A DNA stretch of 64,000 nucleotides from an uncultured Ruminococcus sp. (GTDB lineage: Bacteria > Bacillota > Clostridia > Oscillospirales > Ruminococcaceae), in the NCBI GenBank assembly GCA_902800795.1, contig CADCFQ010000012.1, forward strand, positions 1 to 64,000, given 5' to 3'. Below are positions 25,744 through 33,749 of the stretch, piece by piece (positions within the stretch are counted from its first letter, which is position 1; each line of letters opens with the position of its first letter). Below the pieces are notes generated by a model, which saw only the letters and a program-made list of their open reading frames with translations, had not been told where the DNA came from and searched no databases. Both the position numbers and the translations under genes were made by a program.

Positions 25744-27054
25744 ATGTGGGCATATGAAAGTGTGTTTTATCAGATCTATCCACTTGGATTCTGCGGTGCA
25801 CCGTTTGAAAATGATGGTGTACAGGAAAGCAGGATACTCAAGGTGATCGACTGGATACCCCATATAACCAAGCTTGGTGCAAATGCGATCTACTTTTCTC
25901 CTGTGTTCGAGTCGGATACTCACGGATATAACACAAGAGACTATAAGAAGATAGACTGCCGTCTCGGAACTAACGAAGATTTTAAAAAGGTCTGCGACGA
26001 GCTTCATAAGAAAGGCATTAAGGTCGTTCTTGACGGTGTGTTCAACCATGTCGGACGTGGCTTCTGGGCTTTCCAGGATGTTCTTAAAAACCGTGAGAAC
26101 TCTCCTTACAAAGACTGGTTCAATATCAATTTCGGCGGCAACAGCAATTATAATGACGGCCTTTGGTATGAGGGCTGGGAGGGTCATTATGACCTTGTCA
26201 AGCTCAACCTTTACAATCCGCAGGTAGTGGACCATATCCTTGAATGCGTTACCGGCTGGGTAAAGGAGTTTGATATTGACGGCCTCAGGCTTGATGTTGC
26301 ATACTGTCTTGACAAGGGCTTTCTGAAGAGACTCAGACAGCACTGTGACTGGCTGAAAAAGGATTTTGTTCTTATCGGCGAGCTGCTCCACGGTGACTAC
26401 GCACAGTTTGTAAATCCCGAGATGCTCCATTCCTGCACTAACTATGAATGCTATAAGGGGCTTTACTCAAGCTTTAACAGTGCAAATCTCTTTGAGATCT
26501 GTCATTCCCTCAAAAACCAGTTCGGCCCTGAGCAGTGGTGCAGATACAGAGGGATGAACCTTCTTTGCTTCGTTGATAATCACGACGTTTCAAGGATAGC
26601 GAGCCAGCTGACGAACGAAAAGCACTTGCCGCTTATTTACGGACTGCTGTTCGGTATGCCCGGCATCCCGTGTGTATATTACGGCTCTGAGTGGGGAACA
26701 AAGGCAAATAAGAGCGAGGGCGACCCAGCGCTCAGAGTAAGCTTTGAAAAGCCGGAGTGGAACGACCTGACTGATCTTATTTCAAAGCTTGCTAAGATCC
26801 ACAGAGAGAGCAAGGCTCTTTGCTATGGCTCAATAAAGATACCTGTTCTGACTAACAGGCAGTGTATAATCGAGCGCCAGTTTGAGGATGAGAGGATACT
26901 TATTGCTGTTAATATGGACGATCAGCCCTTTACAGCTCATTTTGATGCCGGCTGTGGTCAGGCTGATGAGCTTATCACAGGAACTGTCCACGACTTTGGC
27001 GGCGGCAGTGAACTTGCACCCTTCTCTCTGGAATACTGGAAAATGGAAAGATAA
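25744..27054 (+). CDS. GH13 alpha-amylase-family enzyme, cytoplasmic
   Basis: A 436-residue alpha-glucan-active enzyme without signal peptide. The GH13 regions are GVFNHVG, DGLRLDVAYC with the nucleophile Asp, LIGELLHG with the acid/base Glu, and FVDNHDVSR with the third carboxylate. It is short, with a reduced C-terminal domain, and resembles neopullulanase or maltodextrin-degrading enzymes. With the adjacent binding lipoprotein it probably belongs to starch-breakdown product use. AAGGATG precedes the ATG. Confidence 0.88.
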   Translation: MWAYESVFYQIYPLGFCGAPFENDGVQESRILKVIDWIPHITKLGANAIYFSPVFESDTHGYNTRDYKKIDCRLGTNEDFKKVCDELHKKGIKVVLDGVFNHVGRGFWAFQDVLKNRENSPYKDWFNINFGGNSNYNDGLWYEGWEGHYDLVKLNLYNPQVVDHILECVTGWVKEFDIDGLRLDVAYCLDKGFLKRLRQHCDWLKKDFVLIGELLHGDYAQFVNPEMLHSCTNYECYKGLYSSFNSANLFEICHSLKNQFGPEQWCRYRGMNLLCFVDNHDVSRIASQLTNEKHLPLIYGLLFGMPGIPCVYYGSEWGTKANKSEGDPALRVSFEKPEWNDLTDLISKLAKIHRESKALCYGSIKIPVLTNRQCIIERQFEDERILIAVNMDDQPFTAHFDAGCGQADELITGTVHDFGGGSELAPFSLEYWKMER

Positions 27055-27058
27055 TAAT

Positions 27059-27091
27059 AATGACCGTCTGTGCCGATCACAGACGGTCATC
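27059..27091. terminator. Bidirectional terminator between GH13 and MarR genes
   Basis: A 13-bp stem (ATGACCGTCTGTG and its complement) with a 5-nt loop. The stop codon of the convergent MarR gene lies in the loop. Confidence 0.8.
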
Positions 27092-27538
27092 GTTTTCTTT
27101 TCTTACTCTTTCAAAGAGATCTCTCATAAATGTTGTGCATTCTTTCATCTTTATCATATCTTCATCGGATATATTTTTGAAGGTGTCGTTCAAGACCTCG
27201 AGATATTCATTCTCGGCCTTGTATATCATATCAAGTGCCTTGTTCGAGATAGAAACATTTATTATCCTTCGGTTGGTTTCTTCATGTTCTCTGATGATAT
27301 AACCTTTTTCATAGAGTGCCTGTGCTGCTCTTGCTGCCTGCTCATTGGATGTCCTGACATTCCTTGCGAGGATGCCCATGGACATTTTTCCGTGAATATA
27401 AAGCTCGCTTATGATAAGTCTCTGGATCCTTGTAAGGCCTGTTTTCTTTCCGTTAAAGGTGCTGCGTGCTATGCTGGTGAAAACCGGTATCATCTGATAT
27501 AATGCACGGATCGATTCATATCTGTTATCTTTTCCCAT
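27077..27538 (-). CDS. MarR-family transcriptional regulator
   Basis: A 153-residue winged-helix regulator. The helix-turn-helix is at about 55-90 (KMSMGILARNVRTSNEQAARA), followed by the wing EHEETNRRIINVSIS, and dimerisation helices lie at both ends. A strong promoter and an AGAGGTG site lie upstream. No obvious target is adjacent; the GH13 gene converges on it. Confidence 0.88.
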   Translation of the reverse strand: MGKDNRYESIRALYQMIPVFTSIARSTFNGKKTGLTRIQRLIISELYIHGKMSMGILARNVRTSNEQAARAAQALYEKGYIIREHEETNRRIINVSISNKALDMIYKAENEYLEVLNDTFKNISDEDMIKMKECTTFMRDLFERVRKENDDRL

Positions 27539-27565
27539 AAAAACACCTCTTTGAAGTCTCTGTTT

Positions 27566-27594
27566 AGTATAAACAAAAAATGCGTTTTTGTCAA
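27566..27594 (-). promoter_or_regulatory. Promoter of the MarR gene
   Basis: Minus strand: TTGACA, 17-nt spacer, TATACT. Confidence 0.8.
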
Positions 27595-27599
27595 TAGTT

Positions 27600-28020
27600 T
27601 TATCTTAAACCTATCTTGTTTGCAGCTTATAAACTTGATTTTTAGATACACAGTTAAAAATTTCTAAGTCAGCGAATATTCGCCCGAGAAGATCAGCAGA
27701 TTCTATTTTGAGAATGTGGATATTTGAATAACAAAGCCCCGAGAAATGCTTGCCAGCACATCTCAGGGCTTTTTCTGTTATTTAGTTCCAAAAGGGTATG
27801 TGACCATTGTGATATGTTCCACAATGCCTAATCGGACTTGCGCGGAACGGTTTATAGGTGCGCCAATAGGCTACGGTCATACGGTACACTTACTCCAATA
27901 GAATTGTTATAATAGAGTGAAGCATATTTCTTTACTCCATAATTTCCCGCATCATCGCCTCGATAGGTTTTATGTAAAAAGAATATAAAGATCAAAGTTG
28001 TTTCTGCTTTCTAAATTGAG
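27600..28020. other. Intergenic stretch without a supported gene
   Basis: About 420 bases. A perfect palindrome GCGAATATTCGC lies at 27672-27683. A long imperfect hairpin (GCCCCGAGAAATGC / GCACATCTCAGGGC) at 27739-27772 followed by T-rich sequence looks like a terminator. From about 27860 to 28000 the minus strand has a short open stretch (with GDDAGNYGVKKY) without a good start, which may be a gene remnant. Nothing else is recognised. Confidence 0.5.
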
Positions 28021-28024
28021 TTAT

Positions 28025-28588
28025 TCAATCAAATATGCTTCTTATAACTTTCGCAGGGCTGCCGACTGCTATCATATTTTCGGGAATATCCTTTGTGACC
28101 ACCGAGCCTGCACCGATGACTGCATGATCTCCGATCGTCACGCCTGAAAGGATTGTCGAGTTAGAGCCTATCCACACATTCCTGCCGATGTGAATGGGCC
28201 TGGGTATCAAATCATGACGTTCTTCGGGCAGAAGCCCATGATTCAGCGTGGCAAGCACCGTATTGTGACCGATCAGCGCACCGTCACCTATGAAAATACC
28301 GCCCTGATCCTGAAATTTACAGCCTGCATTGATGAACACGCCCCTGCCGAGATGAATGTTCTTTCCGCAGTCTGTGTAGAACGGAGGAAACAGCCCGACC
28401 TCAACAGGTTCACCAATCAGCTCCGACATCAGCAAGTTGATCTCATCGGGAGTATGATAGCAGCTGTTGATCTCCATTGTGATGCGGATTGCCTCCTGAC
28501 TCAGCTTATGCATGATCTGATGCACATTGCTCTCCGCCGTGACCTGATTGCCGCTGTTCATGAAGTCAAGAAATTCTGCTGTTGTCAT
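28025..28588 (-). CDS. Sugar O-acetyltransferase, hexapeptide-repeat family
   Basis: A 187-residue enzyme of the maltose/galactoside acetyltransferase type that moves acetyl from acetyl-CoA to a sugar. Left-handed beta-helix repeats are clear (GDGALIGHN, IGRNVWIGSNSTIL, GVTIGDHAVIGAGSVV), with the catalytic His in LNHG. The start at 28588 is set by GGAGGAAAC; the upstream ATG at 28603 overlaps that site. It is the last gene of a five-gene run opposite a LysR gene. Confidence 0.9.
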   Translation of the reverse strand: MTTAEFLDFMNSGNQVTAESNVHQIMHKLSQEAIRITMEINSCYHTPDEINLLMSELIGEPVEVGLFPPFYTDCGKNIHLGRGVFINAGCKFQDQGGIFIGDGALIGHNTVLATLNHGLLPEERHDLIPRPIHIGRNVWIGSNSTILSGVTIGDHAVIGAGSVVTKDIPENMIAVGSPAKVIRSIFD

Positions 28589-28609
28589 AGCTGTTTCCTC
28601 CATGTAAGA

Positions 28610-29608
28610 TCATTTCAGATATTCGTGATAGAATGCTTCCAGCTTGTCAAACGGGATGACCTTCTTTTCACCGCCGTCATAGAGGTCAGTATGCGAAGCG
28701 CCCTCGATCACAAGAAGCTGTTTATTGTCGGTGTACTTGTTTCCGTTTATCATATTCTCATACGCATCTTTTCCGAAGTAGAAGGAGTGCGCCTTGTCGC
28801 CGTGCATAACCATGACAGCCGAGCGTATCTCATTACTGTATTGCAGAATCGGCATATTGATGAACGACATACAGCCGATCTTGTTCCAGCCGCCGTTGGA
28901 GTTGAGGGAACGGGGGTGATAGCCTCTTTCGGTCTTGTAGTAGGCGTGATAGTCCTTGACGAAATATGGTGCATCATCGGGCAGGGGATCAACAACACCG
29001 CCTGCGAGAGCATACTCACCGCTTGCATAATCCTTTGTACGCTGAGTGTTCATAGCGACCTTTTTCTCATATCGCTTTTCTTCGCTGTCCTCCGAATCGA
29101 AATAGCCCTTTGCATTCACTCTCGTCATATCGTACATGGTCGAAGCAACAGTCGCTTTTATACGGGTGTCGAGCGCTGCGGTATTTATAGCCATACCGCC
29201 CCAACCGCAGATGCCGAGGATACCGATCCGCTCGGAATCGACATTGTCCTGCACGGAGAGGAAGTCAACGGCTGCGGAGAAATCTTCGGTGTTGATGTCG
29301 GGAGAAGCCATGTATCTCGGCTGTCCGCCGCTTTCACCCGTAAAGGACGGATCGAAGGCAATGGTCAGGAATTCACGCTCTGCGAGTGTCTGCGCATACA
29401 GACCGCTGCACTGCTCCTTGACTGCGCCGAAAGGACCGCTGACAGCAATCGCAGGGAGCTTGTCCGAAGCGTTCTTTGGGATATACATATCAGCGGCAAG
29501 CGTGATACCGTAACGATTATGGAAAGTGACCTTCTTGTGATCGACCTTATCGGACTTCGGGAAGGTCTTGTCCCATTCAGTGGTTAAAGTCAGCATCTCG
29601 TTTTTCAT
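28610..29608 (-). CDS. Alpha/beta hydrolase (dienelactone-hydrolase/acetyl-xylan-esterase-like)
   Basis: A 332-residue hydrolase. The nucleophile elbow is GICGWGG, with a variant Cys instead of Ser at the usual catalytic place, which favours a dienelactone-hydrolase-like or divergent enzyme. Early motifs AVSGPFGAVKEQ and later GASHTDLYDG (probable His) fit the fold. The start 29608 follows GAGGAGG. It is the fourth gene of the LysR-linked operon. Substrate unknown. Confidence 0.8.
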   Translation of the reverse strand: MKNEMLTLTTEWDKTFPKSDKVDHKKVTFHNRYGITLAADMYIPKNASDKLPAIAVSGPFGAVKEQCSGLYAQTLAEREFLTIAFDPSFTGESGGQPRYMASPDINTEDFSAAVDFLSVQDNVDSERIGILGICGWGGMAINTAALDTRIKATVASTMYDMTRVNAKGYFDSEDSEEKRYEKKVAMNTQRTKDYASGEYALAGGVVDPLPDDAPYFVKDYHAYYKTERGYHPRSLNSNGGWNKIGCMSFINMPILQYSNEIRSAVMVMHGDKAHSFYFGKDAYENMINGNKYTDNKQLLVIEGASHTDLYDGGEKKVIPFDKLEAFYHEYLK

Positions 29609-29621
29609 GTTCAGTACCTCC

Positions 29622-30158
29622 TCAGATATTTCTGCCCATATCATAGGCTTCTTTCAGTTTCGGGTTATCTTTTATTTCTCCGACAGCGGTAACACCGCCG
29701 CAGAACAGTGTGCCGACCAGTTTTGCTTTTTCAAAGCAGTCTACCCAGCCCTCAATACCGGTGAAAGCCTTTTCGGGAACGTGTTCCTCATCTTCGGCTG
29801 CCGCTGCAAGGGCATATACCTCACGGAAACGATAATCAGAGGGATAAAGCGGATTCGCCCTGTCGAGCAGCGTTTTCAGTATACCGCTCATTTCGTAGTA
29901 GTAGATCGGCGTTGCAAACACAAGCACATCGGCGTGAAGCATCTTCTCACGTATCGCATCTGCATCATCGTGCATAAAGCACCGCTGTGTTTTCTGACAG
30001 GCAAGACAGCCTACACAGAACCTGATCTCCTTGTCTCGCAGAGAAATGACCTCGACTTCGTTTCCTGCCGATTTTGCACCCTCTGCAAAAGAAACCGCAA
30101 GCTGTTCGGAGTTTGAGTTTTTTCGCAGGCTTGATGATATGACAAGCACTTTCTTCAT
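29622..30158 (-). CDS. Iron-sulfur flavoprotein / NADPH-dependent FMN reductase family protein
   Basis: A 178-residue flavodoxin-like protein. The FMN phosphate loop SSLRKNSNSEQLA is at the N-terminus. A compact cysteine motif C-x2-C-x2-C-x5-C (CVGCLACQKTQRC) is of the kind that binds a 4Fe-4S cluster in Isf proteins of anaerobes. PIYYYEMSG is part of the FMN site. It probably carries electrons to oxygen, peroxide or a quinone-like substrate. An AGGAGG site precedes the ATG. Confidence 0.85.
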   Translation of the reverse strand: MKKVLVISSSLRKNSNSEQLAVSFAEGAKSAGNEVEVISLRDKEIRFCVGCLACQKTQRCFMHDDADAIREKMLHADVLVFATPIYYYEMSGILKTLLDRANPLYPSDYRFREVYALAAAAEDEEHVPEKAFTGIEGWVDCFEKAKLVGTLFCGGVTAVGEIKDNPKLKEAYDMGRNI

Positions 30159-30173
30159 GATGTTTCCTCCTGA

Positions 30174-30647
30174 TTATTCTTTCAGCGAGAGCGTGACAGT
30201 CACATCGCCCTCACCGAATAATGCCTTTAATTCTTCCTGTGTGATATTGTCTATATGTCCGAGCTTTGTGTAGCTCCATGAGTTGGAGTTATAGAATATT
30301 GTCATTTGATCTCCCTGATAGAGCATTATGTCGCCCGGCTCTGTTTCGATGCTTTCATCAGTTTTGGTAAGAGACCACGGAAGGTCTCCGACCTTTTCAA
30401 ATCCGCCGTATTCGTTCAGCAAAACGGTGACAGGCTCTGCTTCCAGCTTTTCTGCAAGTTCCTTTGCGGCGGTGCTGTCTGCAAGTGCAGCTGTCAGCTT
30501 ATTGCCTCTAACATCTATCGTTATCTCCATTTGTGACACCTCCGTTACATCTGAGGTGCCTGCTCCCGACCCGCTTGATTCAGGAGCTGCGCAGCCTGAA
30601 TTAAGCAGTCCTATCATTATTGAAATAATGATCTCTATAAGTTTCAT
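30174..30647 (-). CDS. Cyclophilin-like-fold lipoprotein
   Basis: A 157-residue protein with a short hydrophobic start and possible lipobox (LNSGC), a Ser/Gly-rich linker and a domain of about 115 residues that resembles the cyclophilin-like family often found beside flavoproteins. Typical are the beta-strand ITIDVRGNKLTAAL and the stretch PGDIMLYQGDQMTIFY. Its role is unknown. It overlaps the 70-residue upstream gene by 4 bases. Confidence 0.7.
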   Translation of the reverse strand: MKLIEIIISIMIGLLNSGCAAPESSGSGAGTSDVTEVSQMEITIDVRGNKLTAALADSTAAKELAEKLEAEPVTVLLNEYGGFEKVGDLPWSLTKTDESIETEPGDIMLYQGDQMTIFYNSNSWSYTKLGHIDNITQEELKALFGEGDVTVTLSLKE

Positions 30648-30856
30648 AGGGATCCCTCCTTTTTCATCATGAACACCAGATAATCAAGGCAACTTATGCA
30701 GCGTTCTTTTTCATGGACCTCGTCGAGCAGCGCCTTCCTGTGAGCTGCAAGCATTTTCTCGCATTGTTTTGTGTCACATGAACAGGCATCGAATTGCTCG
30801 ATAAATACATCATCACAACCGGCATCGATCAGATTTTGCCTGATGCTTTCTTTCAT
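30644..30856 (-). CDS. Small cysteine-rich conserved protein, unknown function
   Basis: A 70-residue protein with seven cysteines or so (including CSCDTKQC and ERCISC), a pattern seen in small proteins that sit next to flavodoxin-like operons. The cysteines may bind metal. It is the first gene of the operon opposite lysR, with a GGGGGTGAG site and a promoter upstream. Confidence 0.7.
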   Translation of the reverse strand: MKESIRQNLIDAGCDDVFIEQFDACSCDTKQCEKMLAAHRKALLDEVHEKERCISCLDYLVFMMKKEGSL

Positions 30857-30886
30857 ATGCTCACCCCCGATTTTCTTGTTGTATCC

Positions 30887-30915
30887 ATTATAACATGGTT
30901 ATCCGTAAATAGCAA
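30887..30915 (-). promoter_or_regulatory. Promoter of the flavoprotein operon
   Basis: Minus strand: TTGCTA, 17-nt spacer, TATAAT. Between this and the lysR promoter lies CTATAT-TAA-ATATAG (about 30920-30935), a fair LysR-type operator. Confidence 0.65.
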
Positions 30916-30942
30916 ATACCTATATTAAATATAGTGCTATGC

Positions 30943-30971
30943 TTGACAGTTATAGTGATATGTGGTATGAT
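30943..30971 (+). promoter_or_regulatory. Promoter of the lysR gene
   Basis: TTGACA, 17-nt spacer, TATGAT, divergent to the flavoprotein operon promoter. Confidence 0.75.
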
Positions 30972-30992
30972 ATAGAAAAGGAGGCGGAGTGT

Positions 30993-31877
30993 ATGGATAT
31001 TCGTGTACTCAGATATTTTCTTGCGGTCGCAAGAGAACAGAGCTTTTCCACAGCAGCAGAAAGGCTTTATCTTTCGCAGCCGACGCTGTCCCGCCAGTTG
31101 AAGGAGCTTGAGGATGAGCTCGGCAAAACTCTGCTCATCCGTTCCAACAAAGGCGTTACTCTGACCGAGGAGGGCATGATCCTCCGCAAGCGTGCCGAGG
31201 AGATCGTGGAGCTTATGGACAAGACCGAGCAGGAGGTCAGGCAAAGCAATGACAACGTGTCCGGAACGGTGTATATCGGTGCAGGCGAGACCTATGCGAT
31301 AAAGCTTATCGCCGATACCGCTCACAAGCTGAGAAAAGATCACCCCGATATTCATTACAGCTTTTTCAGCGGCAACGGCACAGATGTAATGGAAAAGCTC
31401 GAACATGGTTTGTTGGATTTCGGGCTGATCTTCGGGAATGATGACAAAACTAAATACGAAGCTATTGAGATACCTCTGCATGACACCTGGGGAGTGCTGA
31501 TGCGCCGTGACGAACCGCTTGCGAAGAAGGAAAAAGTTACATTTGCAGATATTGCAGGGCTTGATCTGATCATACCACGTCAGCCAAATCATAATACCAT
31601 GTTGTCTGAGCTGATCGCAGAACAGGCGTCCGATGCAAATATAGTAGCTGAATACAATCTGATCTATAATGCTTCTGTAATGGTAAATGAGGGCATCGGC
31701 AGTGCTATCACATTGGATAAGCTGATCAACGTCAGCGGTGACAGCCGTCTTTGCTTCCGACCTTTTGAACCACGCATTGAAGCAGTCAGCTATTTCATCT
31801 GGAAACGCTATCCAGTATTTACAAAGGCTGCAAGCACATTTTTAGAGCAATTCAGAAAAGACTTGCTTGAGATATAG
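30993..31877 (+). CDS. LysR-family transcriptional regulator
   Basis: A 294-residue regulator. The N-terminal helix-turn-helix reads FSTAAERLYLSQPTLSRQLKELE, followed by an inducer-binding domain. The ATG at 30993 follows AAAAGGAGG; the frame is open to 30939. It is divergent from the 70-residue/cyclophilin-like/flavoprotein/hydrolase/acetyltransferase operon and very probably controls it. The inducer cannot be told. Confidence 0.93.
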   Translation: MDIRVLRYFLAVAREQSFSTAAERLYLSQPTLSRQLKELEDELGKTLLIRSNKGVTLTEEGMILRKRAEEIVELMDKTEQEVRQSNDNVSGTVYIGAGETYAIKLIADTAHKLRKDHPDIHYSFFSGNGTDVMEKLEHGLLDFGLIFGNDDKTKYEAIEIPLHDTWGVLMRRDEPLAKKEKVTFADIAGLDLIIPRQPNHNTMLSELIAEQASDANIVAEYNLIYNASVMVNEGIGSAITLDKLINVSGDSRLCFRPFEPRIEAVSYFIWKRYPVFTKAASTFLEQFRKDLLEI

Positions 31878-32013
31878 GCAAATACCTAAAAAACATCAAA
31901 TTGAGCCTTGCACTGAGCTTCGGCGCAGCTCAATCACCTATGATATTGCCCCACCGCAGGACGGAGAACATACAAAACTGAGGGTGCTTGATTGTGGATA
32001 TGCTGAATAAGAA
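31878..32013 (+). other. Short intergenic stretch with possible coding remnant
   Basis: After the lysR stop an open stretch on the plus strand (for example ITYDIAPPQDGEH) ends in TAA near 32009 but has no start or ribosome-binding site. It may be a fragment of a lost gene. The sequence is otherwise featureless. Confidence 0.3.
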
Positions 32014-32050
32014 ATGGATAGCCGTCTGATGAGGACGGTCTATCCGTGTT
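32014..32050. terminator. Terminator between lysR and pnuC
   Basis: An 11-bp stem (GGATAGCCGTC / GACGGTCTATCC) followed by T-rich sequence lies between the convergent genes. Confidence 0.7.
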
Positions 32051-32061
32051 TGATTCGATTT

Positions 32062-32751
32062 TTACTGTACAGACTGCCTTTTCTTCATTCGCTGCCAGCT
32101 TATAAAGCCGTATATGTCATTGACAAGGAACACGACAAAGCATATTAGAACCGAAATGTAATGTATATCTTCTATGCTTGCCAAAGTCCAAAGTACAATC
32201 AGCAATATATCATTTGCTGCGTAAGCGACCGCAAAAAACGGTATCCTGCAAAAAGTAAGATAAACTGCTATAAAACTTGTCGTTACGGATAGTGTACTCG
32301 GAATGAGATTGGCTGTATGAAAATGCCTCAAGATAAAGTAAAACAGCACAGTAACCGAAGCAGTAAGGAACAGCATAAAAACAGTTTCAGTCTTGCAGAT
32401 ACTCCCGACCTTAACTTCAGATTTCTTCCCATTAAAAGGATTTTTGAGCCATGATACCAAAGCAATGACTGCCATAGGCATTGTCATACCAATATAAGTT
32501 ATCATTTCGCCGTAATAAGAGAATGAGTACGAAATGATACCGTAAAGCACGCTGAATGTGACCATTAGAACCTGACCTATAGGATTTCCCTTAGCGTTGA
32601 AGATCAATGAAGTCACACCAATCAATGAAGCGACCAGCGATAAGTAGTTTGTCCTGTCGAAAGCGAAAAAAGCTGTTATAACAAGCAATACTGACGAAAG
32701 CCATAATGCTATTTCAAATCTTGAAAAATAGGTGGTTATTCTGTTGAGCAT
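32062..32751 (-). CDS. pnuC: PnuC-family vitamin/nicotinamide riboside transporter
   Basis: A 229-residue integral membrane protein with about seven helices. The region FNAKGNPIGQVLMVTFSVLYG and later WTLASIEDIHYISVLICF match PnuC-like facilitators. These import nicotinamide riboside (PnuC), thiamine (PnuT) or riboflavin (PnuX). The start 32751 follows GGAGGAAAC. The leader contains an attenuator-like hairpin, which suggests ligand-controlled expression. Which vitamin is carried cannot be told from the protein alone. Confidence 0.85.
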   Translation of the reverse strand: MLNRITTYFSRFEIALWLSSVLLVITAFFAFDRTNYLSLVASLIGVTSLIFNAKGNPIGQVLMVTFSVLYGIISYSFSYYGEMITYIGMTMPMAVIALVSWLKNPFNGKKSEVKVGSICKTETVFMLFLTASVTVLFYFILRHFHTANLIPSTLSVTTSFIAVYLTFCRIPFFAVAYAANDILLIVLWTLASIEDIHYISVLICFVVFLVNDIYGFISWQRMKKRQSVQ

Positions 32752-32768
32752 ATCGTTTCCTCCAAAAT

Positions 32769-32877
32769 AAAAAGCATCCGAACACACATCTTCTAAGACC
32801 TAACGATGTGTATCGAATGCTTACGCATACTACCCGGTGGCAGTTTATAGTTGTTTTTTTCGCAGTTTTTTGACCGC
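32769..32877 (-). promoter_or_regulatory. Attenuator-like leader of pnuC (possible unassigned riboswitch)
   Basis: The leader between the promoter and pnuC is about 125 nt. Its 3' part folds into a long hairpin (minus strand GCATTCGATACACATC pairing with GATGTGTGTTCGGATGC, 32774-32820) directly followed by a T-run, i.e. an intrinsic terminator placed before the gene. The 5' part (with CTGCCACCGGGTAG and a small ATGC-GTAA-GCAT hairpin that overlaps the terminator's stem) could be the aptamer/antiterminator. It does not look like a TPP or FMN riboswitch. Confidence 0.55.
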
Positions 32878-32883
32878 CTATTC

Positions 32884-32912
32884 ATTATAACATAAACTCT
32901 CAAAAAAGTCAA
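32884..32912 (-). promoter_or_regulatory. Promoter of the pnuC leader
   Basis: Minus strand: TTGACT, 17-nt spacer, TATAAT. Confidence 0.8.
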
Positions 32913-32941
32913 TTAGTAAGCCCTTATTTACGCCCTTTTCA

Positions 32942-32970
32942 TTGCATATTACCGCCAATTGTGCTATAAT
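32942..32970 (+). promoter_or_regulatory. Orphan promoter of a truncated gene
   Basis: TTGCAT, 17-nt spacer, TATAAT, followed by a good GGAGGTG site and an ATG at 33003 whose frame stops after 26 codons. Confidence 0.65.
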
Positions 32971-33002
32971 TAGGTTATAGAGCAGATCGGAGGTGAACTG
33001 CA

Positions 33003-33258
33003 ATGGATAACGAAAACGAAGAATTAGTAAACCGATCAGGAAACGCTTGCGATTTTTTGTATTCGGAATCATTTCAAGCGTGACATAGCCTTTCTTCACA
33101 AGCGCCGACACAGCGGAATTGATCGTCTGCTTCGGGAACAGCATCAATTCTATCAGGTCTTGCTGAGAAAGCTGCTCCTCGGCATTTTGCAGATAATACA
33201 GCGCCCACATCGAGCAGTCGGAAAGTCCGAAGGCTGCCGTATCAGCAACCGACCGAGA
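33003..33258 (-). pseudogene. Broken MarR-family regulator with inverted core
   Basis: On the minus strand (33258 to about 33030) a frame without start codon encodes a MarR core: AAFGLSDCSMWALYYL, a helix-turn-helix (LSQQDLIELMLFPKQTINSA) and the wing up to NTKNRKRFLI, after which similarity ends. On the plus strand at 33003, a promoter, ribosome-binding site and start produce only MDNENEELVNRS and some 14 more residues. Read together, the 5' end and the core of one gene now lie in opposite orientations, as after an inversion. No functional protein is expected. Confidence 0.6.
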
Positions 33259-33317
33259 TCAAATGCTTTTTATCGAACTATACGTTCTGAACATAGCAAA
33301 GTATAGAATGTAAGCAT

Positions 33318-33346
33318 TTTACATATCGAGTTAACTATGCTATAAT
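33318..33346 (+). promoter_or_regulatory. Promoter of the monooxygenase / CMD-cupin genes
   Basis: TTTACA, 17-nt spacer, TATAAT, 60 bases ahead of the first start codon. Confidence 0.75.
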
Positions 33347-33405
33347 GAGTACAAGGATCGATCAAGTTTTATTGTATACGGAGCATCAGGAAAGCGAGGG
33401 TCGAT

Positions 33406-33738
33406 ATGAGTATAACTATAAACATCTACTACATAGGGGAAAACGGGAACGCACGTAATTTCGCAGAAGAAATGATAAAAAGCGGTACTGTGGACAAGAT
33501 ACGAAGCGAGCAAGGCAATCTTCGCTATGAGTATTTTCAGCCCTTTGATGAGCCTGAAACGGTACTGCTGATTGATCAGTGGTCAAGCCAGGACGCAATT
33601 GATGTCCATCACGCTTCGCCAATGATGCGGACAATTACAGAGCTTAGGGAGAAGTACGGACTGAAAATGAAAGTCGAGAGGTATATCTCCGATGAGGATG
33701 GTATACCCGATAAGGATAAACAATTTATTGTGAAATAG
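33406..33738 (+). CDS. Antibiotic-biosynthesis-monooxygenase-fold protein (YgiN-like)
   Basis: A 110-residue ferredoxin-like-fold protein. The pattern EQGNLRYEYFQP, LIDQWSSQDAIDVHHASP is typical of the ABM family of small dimeric enzymes, which includes quinol monooxygenases and haem-degrading enzymes. It lies 11 bases before the CMD-cupin gene, so they form an operon. It may act in quinone or reactive-electrophile handling. Substrate unknown. Confidence 0.82.
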   Translation: MSITINIYYIGENGNARNFAEEMIKSGTVDKIRSEQGNLRYEYFQPFDEPETVLLIDQWSSQDAIDVHHASPMMRTITELREKYGLKMKVERYISDEDGIPDKDKQFIVK

Positions 33739-33749
33739 GAGGTGTCGCT

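Noticed and set aside
28190..29587. 465-codon open frame on the plus strand
   Set aside because: It runs antisense through the acetyltransferase and alpha/beta hydrolase genes, which have clear family motifs and ribosome-binding sites; its own translation shows no family features.
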